Positions 35,569 to 44,555 of a stretch of DNA of 59,384 bases are shown piece by piece (the stretch's first letter is position 1; the number at the start of each line of letters is the position of its first letter). This stretch comes from Cyclobacteriaceae bacterium (GTDB taxonomy: Bacteria; Bacteroidota; Bacteroidia; Cytophagales; Cyclobacteriaceae). A program made the position numbers and the translations under genes. The notes beneath the pieces were generated by a model. That model did not search any database. It saw only the letters and a program-made list of their open reading frames with translations, and was not told the DNA's origin. The stretch spans positions 1 through 59,384 of the forward strand of contig JAGQYI010000039.1 in assembly GCA_020436165.1 (NCBI GenBank), in the 5' to 3' direction.

Positions 35569-36012
35569 TTAAAGGGGTTCATCATAATTTTTATTTTGAG
35601 AAACTGAACTGTTTAACCTGTTTTGTTTTGTTTGTTTACTACTGTTTATAGAAGGGCCTACTACTTGTCCTGGACTTGTTGGTTTATTGGACATCTCCTG
35701 ACCCTGCTCTTGTTCAGTGCTTGTATAAAAATTGAACATGTGCACCTTACTACCTTTCAATGGATTTCTGGATGGGTGATACTCAATGTAACCGTATGTT
35801 GACAAATCTTTCAGACATTTCAAATATGTTGTCCTAGAACCGATCTTGCTTATTCGCATCATTTCTGTACGTGCAATTGAGATAGGATTGTTGAACCTAT
35901 TCAGGTTCCACATTTGAAATAAGGCCAAGTACATGCTTACATGGGTTGGGTTTAAACAATCATCTTCTGCGAATTTCTCCATCACAGCATTTAGGTGGCG
36001 GATGTAATTCAT
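35569..36012 (-). CDS. Winged-helix replication/regulatory protein
   Basis: 147 aa. Residues 15-95 look like a DnaD- or phage-O-type winged helix (LNPTHVSMYLALFQMWNLNR; EMMRISKIGSRTTYLKCLKD; STYGYIEYHPSRNP). The tail is low complexity, rich in S, N and Q. Proteins of this shape bind an origin and recruit a helicase loader; the neighbour is such a loader. No initiator repeats were identified. Could equally be a transcription factor. Confidence 0.6.
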   Translation of the reverse strand: MNYIRHLNAVMEKFAEDDCLNPTHVSMYLALFQMWNLNRFNNPISIARTEMMRISKIGSRTTYLKCLKDLSTYGYIEYHPSRNPLKGSKVHMFNFYTSTEQEQGQEMSNKPTSPGQVVGPSINSSKQTKQNRLNSSVSQNKNYDEPL

Positions 36013-36033
36013 TACACCTGATCAAAGGAAATT

Positions 36034-36300
36034 TCAACCTCTTTTGTTTTCTTCTAACATGGCCAATATATCTTCATAGGCATAGAACATGGTACCCCCT
36101 ATTTTGGTATAGGGCAGGTGGCCATTTACTCTTAAGTTTTGAAGGGTACCAGGGGATATTTTAAGAAGCTTTCTTACCTCATGAGATTTGAGCCATTTCT
36201 TTTGCATAGAGGAATCCGTTTTAAGAAGATCTTGCATATGTGAAAGCAGTTCTTGTTTAAAATTCTCCAAATCATCTTTCGTTATTATTTGTACCGACAT
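36034..36300 (-). CDS. Excisionase-like HTH protein (HTH_17)
   Basis: 88 aa. KWLKSHEVRKLLKISPGTLQ and NLRVNGHLPYTKIGGTMFYA form a MerR-like winged HTH of the type used by Bacteroidota excision proteins. It precedes the winged-helix and loader genes on the same strand (21-bp gap). Likely regulates excision and/or replication of the island. Confidence 0.75.
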   Translation of the reverse strand: MSVQIITKDDLENFKQELLSHMQDLLKTDSSMQKKWLKSHEVRKLLKISPGTLQNLRVNGHLPYTKIGGTMFYAYEDILAMLEENKRG

Positions 36301-36501
36301 AAAAAATATGGTTTAGGGTTATTATTATATCATTTTGCCAAATTTGAAGATTTTGAGAAATTGATAAACGTTACTACAGTTACAAAACCCCTTTGGAACG
36401 TTTGATAGTCAATTGGTTATAACATAAAAATATTTCTGTGTCAAACAGCTTTGTTTTGATTTGATGCTATGTGATAAGTAATAAAATAGTAGATGGAAGT
36501 A

Positions 36502-36523
36502 TTTGTTCCAGATTTGGAACAAA
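36502..36523. promoter_or_regulatory. Inverted repeat, candidate operator
   Basis: TTTGTTCCA and TGGAACAAA, 9 bp each with a GATT spacer, lie 200 bp upstream of the HTH gene and next to a terminator. A related half-site, TTTGGAACG, is seen at 36391-36399. The rest of the 36301-36659 gap is AT-rich and without a gene. Confidence 0.4.
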
Positions 36524-36529
36524 GCAAAA

Positions 36530-36556
36530 AAGGGTTACAACAAGTTTGTAACCCTT
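36530..36556 (-). terminator. Rho-independent terminator
   Basis: An 11-bp perfect stem, AAGGGTTACAA with TTGTAACCCTT, and a 5-nt loop. On the minus strand a run of T follows (AAAAAA at 36525-36530 on the plus strand). It ends the transcript of the 121-aa and DUF1761 genes. Confidence 0.75.
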
Positions 36557-36659
36557 AATCCCAACCTTCCTTATTGAAAATCAATGGTTTTGGAAAATTG
36601 TTCATTTTAAACTATTCTTCGTAACGTAACCTTTGTGAATTTAGACTATGTTCTAATAA

Positions 36660-37025
36660 TCACTGGTTTAAGTCCTTACGAATGAAATTCAGTTGCTTAA
36701 TAATCACGTCCTGTACAGATACCTTTGTTGAATGGTCGGGGTTATAAAACTTAACTTTAAGACTATCAAAAGAAATGTCTTTGGCTTTAGGTGTGCTAAC
36801 ATTATTTGTGAGAAATCTCATCAGTTCACTAAGGTTCTTGTTCTTAACAATACCCAACTCTGTGAGAACCCTAAACATATATGCCAACTGAGCTACCGAT
36901 AAGCTAACCTGTATTTTTTGAACCTGATTATTAGGTACAGAACCTGGCTCCTTTAGTTGAGGACTCTCCTGCTTGACGATGATATTTATATTAATATCTA
37001 CTTCCTGGTTCTTTCCTGTTCCCAT
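36660..37025 (-). CDS. Hypothetical Bacteroidota element protein
   Basis: 121 aa. The first 45 residues are polar with an acidic-charged start; the rest (VSLSVAQLAYMFRVLTELGI to the end, with SDSLKVK-like and FYNPDHSTKV segments) forms helices. It resembles, to my eye, the C-terminal half of RteC-like regulators in Bacteroidota elements. The ATG is directly adjacent to the DUF1761 stop, so the two genes are co-transcribed. Confidence 0.55.
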   Translation of the reverse strand: MGTGKNQEVDININIIVKQESPQLKEPGSVPNNQVQKIQVSLSVAQLAYMFRVLTELGIVKNKNLSELMRFLTNNVSTPKAKDISFDSLKVKFYNPDHSTKVSVQDVIIKQLNFIRKDLNQ

Positions 37026-37421
37026 TTAACTCATCAAAGCCAAGATACTTCCCATTAGAGTAAAAGTGATCACATGATAACCTGCATTGATCAGCCAAAG
37101 TTTAAATGACTTCCTTTCAAACAAATAGGTTACTCCATATGCCATTGCTACCCACCCAAGCCCAGCCAGAGCTCCTGCTGCCGTACCCCATGATAGTGTA
37201 ACACCCGGCCCAAGAAAAGCGGCCAGATTTACTGAAATAATAAGAGAAGCAATAAATGACAAACCAAAGATCTTTGCCATATTACCTCCTTTTAAATCCT
37301 CATCCTTAAAACCATTTTCTTTTGCCCAGGTCTTGTGAAACAATAAAGGTGAGTACCAAACTCCGCCAATAATGAAGCTTGAAAACGCGGCTACCAAAAC
37401 TCCCAAATAACTAATTTCCAT
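37026..37421 (-). CDS. DUF1761 membrane protein
   Basis: 131 aa, four hydrophobic helices. The start GVLVAAFSSFIIGGVWYSPL with the following K-W and GFKDEDLKGG fits the DUF1761 family. Function unknown. It is the first gene of a two-gene minus-strand unit; the 283-bp gap upstream of it is divergent from the START-like lipoprotein and has no gene. Confidence 0.75.
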   Translation of the reverse strand: MEISYLGVLVAAFSSFIIGGVWYSPLLFHKTWAKENGFKDEDLKGGNMAKIFGLSFIASLIISVNLAAFLGPGVTLSWGTAAGALAGLGWVAMAYGVTYLFERKSFKLWLINAGYHVITFTLMGSILALMS

Positions 37422-37704
37422 ATTTTTTAGATTTTAAAATTCTTCAAGCAATATGCGAAGATTGGAATTCAGTGAAGGGTCTCCTTATAAGAAGTGACTT
37501 TATTTCCTCTTAACCCAACCAGGCCTTAACTCTTAATCATAGAATTTAGGTGCCTTTGTTTCTAACTCCCTCATCAAAGTAGATAATTGGAAAATCAGGA
37601 TAATGTGTACCATCTTATAAGGTGGAGATACTTAGGAGTTACAGAATGATATTTTTAAATGCATCAAAACATTTGTTATTAAGCTCAACCTAAAACCACT
37701 TATT

Positions 37705-38304
37705 ATGAAAACTTTTTTAAACTATATAACCATTGCTCTTATTATGCTATCATGTCAGGAAAGAGAGACCAACAGCCCTTCGAAGGTAGGAGAAGTTGTT
37801 GACCTGTCGTCTCAAAATGGAGAATGGATTCAAGAATATTCTATCGTAGTGAATGGAAGTATCCAGGAGGTTTGGGATATGTATTCTTCTGCAAAAGCCA
37901 TGAAAACCCATGTTGCGCCTGTAATGGAGGTTGAATTTGTGAATGGAGGAAAATGGGAAGCTTCTTACCAACTTGGCGCTCACATTGGCGATTCCGCTAA
38001 TTTCATAAATGAAATAGTAAATATTATTCCTTATAAATCCATTACTACAAAGGGCGTAAGAGCTCCTTATGATGTTGAAGCTCTTAAATCTTTAAGGAGC
38101 ACTTTATTATTTGATGACCTTGGAAACAACAGGGTAAAGGTGAGTGCAATAACTACAGGTTGGATGCAAGTTGTGGATGCCAACTACAGAAAAAAAGTAT
38201 TTGACATTTCAGGACCTGCTAATGCGGAAATATTGAACTGCCTCTATCAGCGAATGGAAAACGGGCCATTGGATTGGAACAAGATCTTAAACAAGGGGAT
38301 GTGA
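37705..38304 (+). CDS. Lipoprotein with a START/SRPBCC-like domain
   Basis: 199 aa. A lipoprotein signal ends at IMLSC. Residues 45-195 look like an SRPBCC (START-like) fold (SIVVNGSIQEVWDMYSSAKA; VNGGKWEASYQLG; a late GWMQVVDANY). These proteins bind hydrophobic ligands. Attachment to a lipid anchor is unusual for the family but recurrent in Bacteroidota. Followed by a DUF4287/DUF5655 gene on the same strand. Confidence 0.6.
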   Translation: MKTFLNYITIALIMLSCQERETNSPSKVGEVVDLSSQNGEWIQEYSIVVNGSIQEVWDMYSSAKAMKTHVAPVMEVEFVNGGKWEASYQLGAHIGDSANFINEIVNIIPYKSITTKGVRAPYDVEALKSLRSTLLFDDLGNNRVKVSAITTGWMQVVDANYRKKVFDISGPANAEILNCLYQRMENGPLDWNKILNKGM

Positions 38305-38350
38305 ACAACTTTGATTATATTGATATTAAATGTATTTACTACTTATTACC

Positions 38351-38890
38351 ATGGATAAAGCACTTGAAACAATGATTAACAATATGCCGGAGAAAACCGG
38401 TAAGCCTTTAAAAGAATGGTTGGAAATACTGCAAGACAGAAATTTCGGCAAACATTCTGAAGCGGTTAAATTTCTAAAGGAAGACTATAAGTTATCTCAT
38501 GGTTTTGCCAATACCATAGCTCACTTAGCAAAAGATAATAATGGTGAGGCCGATCTTATAGAAGAACAGTATAAAGGAAAAGAAGGGCTTATTCCTATCT
38601 ATGAACACCTTAAATCGCTCATAACTACATTGGGAAATGATATTGAATTTGCTCCAAAGAAAACTTATGTTAGTTTGCGAAGGAACAAACAATTTGCCCT
38701 TATTCAACCTTCTACAAAAACACGGTTGGACCTGGGTTTGAACTTAAAAGGCAAAAAGCCTTCTGCGCAATTAGAACTATCAGGAAGCTTTAATTCGATG
38801 TGTTCACACAGGATAAGGATCAGCTCACAAGATAATATTACAGATGATGTAATGGAGTGGCTAAAGGAAGCTTATAATGCTGCAATTTGA
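38351..38890 (+). CDS. DUF4287 and DUF5655 protein
   Basis: 179 aa from ATG 38351. The N-terminal MDKALETMINNMPEKTGKPL and the KLSHGFANTIAHLAKDN helix match DUF4287. The C-terminal half, KKTYVSLRRNKQFALIQPST and RLDLGLNLKG, matches DUF5655. It may bind DNA or a nucleotide, but no function is established. Stop overlaps the alternative TTG start of the next gene. Confidence 0.75.
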   Translation: MDKALETMINNMPEKTGKPLKEWLEILQDRNFGKHSEAVKFLKEDYKLSHGFANTIAHLAKDNNGEADLIEEQYKGKEGLIPIYEHLKSLITTLGNDIEFAPKKTYVSLRRNKQFALIQPSTKTRLDLGLNLKGKKPSAQLELSGSFNSMCSHRIRISSQDNITDDVMEWLKEAYNAAI

Positions 38891-38901
38891 CAGATAAAAA
38901 T

Positions 38902-39660
38902 ATGCTCTCATATTATCAGATTCTCGCCATTAGTTACATAAGTGTTCTTGTGATTTGGTGGATGCTCTTGTACAGGTTCCCGGGCAATTTAATGGGAACA
39001 AAAAATCACTTAATCAAAAGACCATGGGCACAGTCAGGGTTAATTATACTGGCAGCTCTGTTTACAATACTTATAGGAAAACTATATACCGCTGGGTACC
39101 TTTTGCCTAAATTTGAAATAGGCCAGATTCATGTATCAGAAGGCATAAATCAACTGCTTATATATGCTCCCTTCCCTTTATTTGTTTTTTTTTCAAGGCA
39201 ATCATTTTCATCCGTTTGGCTGACCCCAAAGAACTGGTATGTACGTCTTAGTATCGGATTTGCCCTTAGCTTACTTGCTATCTCCATTTTTACTGTATTG
39301 GAAGGACAATCCATTACTATTAGCCTTTTAGGAGATTTGTTCCATTTGAAAAATCTTGACTTTGGAGTTCAAATATTTATGGAAGATTTTGCAATTGCAT
39401 TGCTCCTGTCTCGTTTAGTGGCCGCCTTAGGCAAGAAATATTTTATTGTGGCATTATCTATTGTTGCTGTGCTCTTTGCCTTGAGCCACATTCCCTACAA
39501 TCTCCAACAAGGAGAACCTCTTCAAACCATAATTCTTGACCGCACATTCGATGCAAGCTTAACCTTCATAATTGCCTATCTACTGTATTATTCAAAAGAC
39601 TTCCTATGGTTTTTCCCGATACATTATGCCATGGATATGATGCAGTTTCATTTCAATTAA
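38902..39660 (+). CDS. CPBP-family intramembrane protease-like protein
   Basis: 252 aa from ATG 38902 (a TTG at 38887 overlaps the previous stop). Eight or so membrane helices. Motifs of the CPBP/Abi family are recognisable but altered: FMEDFAIALLLSR in place of EExxxR, LFALSH for FxxxH, and HYAMDM for the final motif. The first Glu-Glu is Glu-Asp. Family members can be prenyl-CAAX-like or bacteriocin-immunity proteases. The change may mean reduced activity. Confidence 0.65.
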   Translation: MLSYYQILAISYISVLVIWWMLLYRFPGNLMGTKNHLIKRPWAQSGLIILAALFTILIGKLYTAGYLLPKFEIGQIHVSEGINQLLIYAPFPLFVFFSRQSFSSVWLTPKNWYVRLSIGFALSLLAISIFTVLEGQSITISLLGDLFHLKNLDFGVQIFMEDFAIALLLSRLVAALGKKYFIVALSIVAVLFALSHIPYNLQQGEPLQTIILDRTFDASLTFIIAYLLYYSKDFLWFFPIHYAMDMMQFHFN

Positions 39661-39678
39661 CAGGATTGCTCCAAATAT

Positions 39679-40821
39679 ATGTACCGTCATTTTCTTCAGA
39701 TACAAATGGATTTTGGGCAAAAATCAATTATTTTGACCCCTGTGATCTATTTCCTAAGTGCAGCTCATGGTATAATCCTCGCTTTACTAGTCGCCTTTCA
39801 TAAGCGGGTTGGAAGGCCTTTGGCCAACAGGCTTCTTGGATTAACTATTTTATTTTTCTCTCTTTGCCTGGCTGAATACGGAACATATACTAGCGGATAT
39901 TTTCAACAATTCCCACATATAATTGCATCCACTAACGTGTTGCTTTTTTCGATTCCGCCCCTTTTGTACATGTACATTAAATCCAGGGTAAAAGGGAATA
40001 TAGACAGGGCAGACTATTTATGGTTCACTTTACCATTTATCTACTTGATTTCCGGATTGCCTTTTTATACTTTGAGCGCTCCCATGAAATTAGAGGCAGT
40101 AAGCAGTCCTAATTCATATTTGATTTTTCGCGAATACTGGGCATTTATTTACTTGATGGTGTGTATTTTCTTTTCTGTTATTAGTCTGAAGTTGATTTCC
40201 AGGAATGGCACAGCCAACCGAAATAGAAATGAGATGCAATGGTTGTTCAGGATAATTTTAGTCTATCTTGTATTCTCAATAGTAGATGTCGGGCTTTATT
40301 TCATAGGTAACTACATCCCTGAAATTCGTACCATTACGAGGTACTCTACTACAACTCTGCAAGCAATTTTGATTTATGCTTTAGGATATCTGGCCATTTT
40401 AAATCCGAAAATACTATTTGATTTAAGGTTCGGGAAGTACGAAAAATCAACCCTTTCTGAATCAGCCGTTGAGCACCTGTTATCCAAAATACTGAACTAC
40501 ATGGAAGAGCATAAGCCTTACCTTAACAGCGAACTCAGGATGGGGCAGCTTGCCAGTGAATTGTCTCTTACAACTAACCAGATAAGCCAGGTGTTAAATC
40601 AAAGTCTAAATAAGAATTTCTATGAATTTATAAATGACTATAGGGTTCAGGAAGTCAAAAAAAGACTGAAAGATCCTCAAAATCAAAATTATACTATTTA
40701 TGGCATAGCCATGGACTCTGGATTTAATAGTAAAAATGCATTTAACCGCACCTTTAAAAAGCATACAGGTAAAACACCCAGTGAATTCTTAAAGAATGGG
40801 GTGTCCAAAGAGTTAACCTAA
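39679..40821 (+). CDS. Membrane-anchored AraC-type regulator
   Basis: 380 aa. Residues 15-245 contain about seven hydrophobic helices; the C-terminal 110 residues form two AraC HTHs (LASELSLTTNQISQVLNQSL and GIAMDSGFNSKNAFNRTFKK, ending HTGKTPSEFL). This one-component architecture is typical of Bacteroidota and couples a membrane signal to transcription. A second, diverged member lies at 52689-53732. It starts 18 bp after the CPBP gene. Confidence 0.82.
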   Translation: MYRHFLQIQMDFGQKSIILTPVIYFLSAAHGIILALLVAFHKRVGRPLANRLLGLTILFFSLCLAEYGTYTSGYFQQFPHIIASTNVLLFSIPPLLYMYIKSRVKGNIDRADYLWFTLPFIYLISGLPFYTLSAPMKLEAVSSPNSYLIFREYWAFIYLMVCIFFSVISLKLISRNGTANRNRNEMQWLFRIILVYLVFSIVDVGLYFIGNYIPEIRTITRYSTTTLQAILIYALGYLAILNPKILFDLRFGKYEKSTLSESAVEHLLSKILNYMEEHKPYLNSELRMGQLASELSLTTNQISQVLNQSLNKNFYEFINDYRVQEVKKRLKDPQNQNYTIYGIAMDSGFNSKNAFNRTFKKHTGKTPSEFLKNGVSKELT

Positions 40822-40823
40822 TA

Positions 40824-40985
40824 GCAAGAGTTTACCAGCATAAACAACATTGCTTCCTTTTCAAGATATTGCTTGAGATTCTTTAACACAATTGGTCAAG
40901 CTTCCATTATTGCTTCATAGTACCAATTCCCATGTGCACTTATCTTTAGGCTCTTGCTGTCAGATATAAATATTGTGAGGTTATT
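40824..40985 (-). pseudogene. Remnant of an AHSA1-type START gene
   Basis: This 162-bp stretch aligns over its length with 42914-43076, the 3' part of the intact AHSA1-like gene, including the shared blocks TTTCAAGATATTG and CAGATATAAATATTG. It contains base changes that remove the stop (TAG to TTG) and a one-base indel, so it is not functional. It ends where the LytTR gene begins. A duplication was probably truncated there. Confidence 0.7.
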
Positions 40986-40995
40986 ATATCTTGTT

Positions 40996-41859
40996 TCATT
41001 TTATCACTAACCTATGTTTTATCTTATTTAAACGCTGTCGAGACATAGTAAATTCTTCCCCAGATTCTAAGCGAACATTGTACTTATCGTTCTTCCAATA
41101 AGCATAAAAGTCTATTTTATTTATTTTAATCAATGTTGAACGGTTGACTCTAATAAAAGCTGATTGGGAAAGTAATTTTTCAAGCTGGGATATAGTAAGA
41201 TTGGTTGTGTAACTATCTTTAACCGTGACTATATGGTATTTTCTGTCAATCTTCTGGACATAAATGATTTCTTTCTGATCGACTAGTTTATGACCATGTG
41301 GTGTATTTACCTTAATGAATTGTATTTCGTCCTCCGTGGAATGATTTATTTTAAGGTGAATAGCATAGTTTTTAAATAAATTAATGTTTAAAACCGCATA
41401 CACCTGTAAAAACACGATTGGCAAATATGTGAGATACAATTTGGTAGAATAAAAATATCCCTTCCAATAATCTTCCCAAATTAACTCTGGTATATAATCA
41501 TATAAAAAGCGTAACGTCTGCGTAATTGGATTAAAAATAAAGAAAGCCAATAGTGCCACGGGTAAAAAAGTCAATTCATACTTAATAATTCCAACTCTGG
41601 AAAGCACTACATTTTCCAACTTGAAAAATTGAGCATATTGCCTGAGACAAATGAAAGTAATAAAAACAGAGAAGCATTCAATTAATATCTGATCGATAAA
41701 TACAAACTGTAACATATTACCCCATGAAAAATAGGGGCTATTCCACCAACCCTGATTTTCAGGTGAAAAATAAACCACCACCTGTACTAACAAGATAGAA
41801 AAAAAGGAAGTCAGAATAATTGTTTTAAGCCTCGTAAATAGCTGATAATTAACGACCAT
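40996..41859 (-). CDS. Membrane-bound LytTR regulator
   Basis: 287 aa. Four hydrophobic helices in residues 10-165, then a LytTR DNA-binding domain (about 185-287) with EIIYVQKIDRKYHIVTVKDS and FIRVNRSTLIKINKIDFYAY. No receiver domain, so it acts as a one-component membrane sensor-regulator. Neighbours suggest it may control the divergent carboxypeptidase-like gene at 42013, 154 bp away. Confidence 0.8.
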   Translation of the reverse strand: MVVNYQLFTRLKTIILTSFFSILLVQVVVYFSPENQGWWNSPYFSWGNMLQFVFIDQILIECFSVFITFICLRQYAQFFKLENVVLSRVGIIKYELTFLPVALLAFFIFNPITQTLRFLYDYIPELIWEDYWKGYFYSTKLYLTYLPIVFLQVYAVLNINLFKNYAIHLKINHSTEDEIQFIKVNTPHGHKLVDQKEIIYVQKIDRKYHIVTVKDSYTTNLTISQLEKLLSQSAFIRVNRSTLIKINKIDFYAYWKNDKYNVRLESGEEFTMSRQRLNKIKHRLVIK

Positions 41860-42012
41860 AGGCTACAGATTTCAGACATGAAAATACGGATTTCATAGGT
41901 TGTTAAACCATTGAACTCTCAGGAAAAATCTGAATTCAGACATTTAATAACAGCACTCAGACAAACAATATAGCATTTGGGAAGAATATTGGTCTATTTA
42001 GAGATAAAAAAT

Positions 42013-42828
42013 ATGGCCACCCGGGTATTAGTTACTATACATCTTTTATGCTTATATCAATTGTGCTTCAGCCAGGTATTAATGAAAGGCCGTATAGTCG
42101 ATCAAGAAGGACAGCCCATTGCTTATGCTAATATTGGCATAGAAAATAAAGGAATAGGAACGGTTTCGGATCCAAGCGGCTTTTTTTCATTACAAATACC
42201 TAAAGATCTTGAGCCAAATCAGCTCATAATCTCACATATAGGTTTTGAGGCAACAAAAATTCCTATTGAAAGAACACTAAGCAAAATAGTTGTTTTGAAA
42301 CAAATGGATTTCATGCTAAATGAAGTTTCAGTTGAAACAAAGGGGTTAAAAAGCAAAGAACTCGGTAATCATAGTAAGGCAGGGCTTTTGATTTCCGGGT
42401 TTTCATATGACGATTTGGGAGGAGAAGTTGGAAGTAAGTTTAATATCAAACATGATTCTTATATTGAAGAAGTGGGCTTTTATATAAATCATAACTCTTT
42501 TGATACCGTCAAATTGAGAATTAATGTTTACACGATAGCTAATAATCTACCAGACCAAAAAATTAGTTTGGGAGAATATGTTACACTCACCAATAAAAAA
42601 GAGGGACAAGTAGGTCATCTTCTTGATCATGTTATAGAGACAAAAGAAGATGTTATTGTTACGATTGAGTTGGTTGACTGTTATCCTAAAAATAAAGGGA
42701 ACATATATTTTTCGCAGCAACCTCCTTATTTCAGCAAAATGTACTACAGGGAAACAAGCTTCGATGTAGTTAAGAAATATATTGGAGGGCCAATGAGTAT
42801 GTATCTTAAAATTAAATCCGAAAAGTGA
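42013..42828 (+). CDS. Secreted protein with carboxypeptidase-regulatory-like domain
   Basis: 271 aa from ATG 42013; the longer frame at 41977 would place polar residues before the signal. Signal peptide ends near CFSQ. Residues 22-105 form the beta-sandwich common to TonB receptors (GRIVDQEGQPIAYANIGIEN; GTVSDPSGFFSLQIP). The remaining 160 residues are a second beta-rich domain without a receptor barrel. It may be an outer-membrane or secreted adaptor. Divergent from the LytTR gene. Confidence 0.68.
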   Translation: MATRVLVTIHLLCLYQLCFSQVLMKGRIVDQEGQPIAYANIGIENKGIGTVSDPSGFFSLQIPKDLEPNQLIISHIGFEATKIPIERTLSKIVVLKQMDFMLNEVSVETKGLKSKELGNHSKAGLLISGFSYDDLGGEVGSKFNIKHDSYIEEVGFYINHNSFDTVKLRINVYTIANNLPDQKISLGEYVTLTNKKEGQVGHLLDHVIETKEDVIVTIELVDCYPKNKGNIYFSQQPPYFSKMYYRETSFDVVKKYIGGPMSMYLKIKSEK

Positions 42829-42934
42829 TTTGATTTTGACCATACCTCAAAAGCCTGTCTATGAGACAACCAGTATTTTTTTAAGAAGGGAATGCCAAAG
42901 AATTGACCTTGTGACAAGAGTTTACTAACACAAA

Positions 42935-43378
42935 CTACATTGTTTCTCTTTCAAGATATTGTTTGAGATTCTTTATTACAATAGGCCAGGCTTCTTTAAC
43001 CGCCTCATAATACCAATTCCAATGCTCTCCTTCTTTATACCCATCCTGGCAGATATAAATATTGGTGAGGTCATTTTGCCGTTCGGCTTTTATAGTAAGA
43101 CTCATTGGGCCTAAAATAGGTTTTTCATAGTTCAGGTAAACAAATTTTTCTATTACCAAAAGTCCTTTAGGGTTATATAGTCTTATTGTACCGGTAGAAA
43201 CATACTTCATTCCACCTTCATCGATATCCCAGGCAAGGGCATATGCTCCGCCAACTCTTCTATCTATTAATGATCTCTCAACTCCCCACCACTCCTTTAG
43301 CATTTTATCATCTAAAAAAGCCCTAATAACTTTTTGTGGAGAAGTTTTAGCCTTGATTTTTGTTTCGACTTTTTTCAT
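42935..43378 (-). CDS. AHSA1/START-like protein
   Basis: 147 aa from ATG 43378; a longer frame overlapping the DUF4249 gene is rejected. KIKAKTSPQKVIRAFLDDKM and LKEWWGVERSLIDRRVGGAY are the typical first helix-strand pair of AHSA1 (SRPBCC) proteins. Likely a small-molecule binding or activator-type fold, function open. The 3' half has a degenerate copy at 40824-40985. Last gene of a four-gene minus-strand unit. Confidence 0.78.
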   Translation of the reverse strand: MKKVETKIKAKTSPQKVIRAFLDDKMLKEWWGVERSLIDRRVGGAYALAWDIDEGGMKYVSTGTIRLYNPKGLLVIEKFVYLNYEKPILGPMSLTIKAERQNDLTNIYICQDGYKEGEHWNWYYEAVKEAWPIVIKNLKQYLERETM

Positions 43379-43404
43379 TATTTTGATTAACAGCGTATGA
43401 CATC

Positions 43405-44520
43405 TTAATTCTGCCACCAAGTAGGCTTTACTGTTGTGGCGTCTCCTTTGGGGTACGCTAAACAACTTAAGCACTCTTCAGCCGGAGGATCATTGGCCGG
43501 TCCGTACTGCACCAGACAGTCGTCTCTTAAATAATCGTCCACATAGTACGACAGATCCTTCCTGCTAAAATACCATCTAGTGGCTTGTTCTTTTACAACA
43601 CCAAAATATCCAGAAACCCGCTTCCCTTCCTCTCCCACTTGTTTAATATTAGTATCCAAATTGTAGGGTGGGGCATCAAACAGGCCTCCTCTATCTGATA
43701 ATATTTGCATATCATTCCAAAATCGATAATACCGTTCAGTGCATGCTTGTTGTATAACTAGTACGGATAGCTTTTCAAATATTCGCTCATTCCTATATAA
43801 CCCCATAAACATCAACTTGTTTGTATATCCACCTTCCTTATCTTGGCTTAAAGTATACTTAGAAAGATATAATTGATTTGTTACCCAGCATGTATGATCG
43901 TAATCTGCTACTGAGCTTAAAGGGGCAACGTATATCCAAGTTGGGGAGTATTCCCATCTATAATAGATGGAGGATTCGTTAGCATTAACTGGTAAGTTGA
44001 TACAAATATTGATTCCCTTTTCAGTTATTACAATTTGTTCACCCTTTTGCCAACTATATACTCGTTCTTCCCCTTCATTAAAACAAATGTTGCCCATGAC
44101 GGGAATGTTCGTTTGAACCATTTGTTCCCAGTCAGATTCGTACATTTCCCCATCAGATAGAATTATCATCAGTTTATATTTTCTTTTCTCCGAAGCAAAA
44201 AATTGAGGGTTCAATAAGTAATAAACCCCCGGTGTTTCAGATGACTCAGTATATGACATTTCTAACCCTTGGTCATTTGACAATATAACCGAAGCTTTAC
44301 TTACTACTTCATCTTGTTGGTTCGTTACACTGCTTGTATATCGTAATCTGACCGAAAAATAGCGACCATCTGACGGATAGTTTTTTGTTTGATTAAATGA
44401 TTTATCAGATATAAATCCTTCAACAACTAAAGTTGGTTCATTATTTTTCAAATCGAATTCATACAATTCAATACATCCACTTAAAAGAATTATAAACAAG
44501 ATGACTGAGTGCTTCCACAT
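43405..44520 (-). CDS. DUF4249 lipoprotein
   Basis: 371 aa. Lipoprotein signal ends at LLSGC. NEPTLVVEGFISDKSFNQ and the long beta-rich body (DQGLEMSYTES; DGEMYESDWEQM) fit DUF4249, a Bacteroidota outer-membrane lipoprotein family normally encoded next to a TonB receptor. Here it is separated from any receptor, which is atypical. It lies 35 bp downstream of the VOC gene. Confidence 0.8.
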   Translation of the reverse strand: MWKHSVILFIILLSGCIELYEFDLKNNEPTLVVEGFISDKSFNQTKNYPSDGRYFSVRLRYTSSVTNQQDEVVSKASVILSNDQGLEMSYTESSETPGVYYLLNPQFFASEKRKYKLMIILSDGEMYESDWEQMVQTNIPVMGNICFNEGEERVYSWQKGEQIVITEKGINICINLPVNANESSIYYRWEYSPTWIYVAPLSSVADYDHTCWVTNQLYLSKYTLSQDKEGGYTNKLMFMGLYRNERIFEKLSVLVIQQACTERYYRFWNDMQILSDRGGLFDAPPYNLDTNIKQVGEEGKRVSGYFGVVKEQATRWYFSRKDLSYYVDDYLRDDCLVQYGPANDPPAEECLSCLAYPKGDATTVKPTWWQN

Positions 44521-44555
44521 TGCTCCTTTATCAACTTTATTTTATTGCTCGCTAA

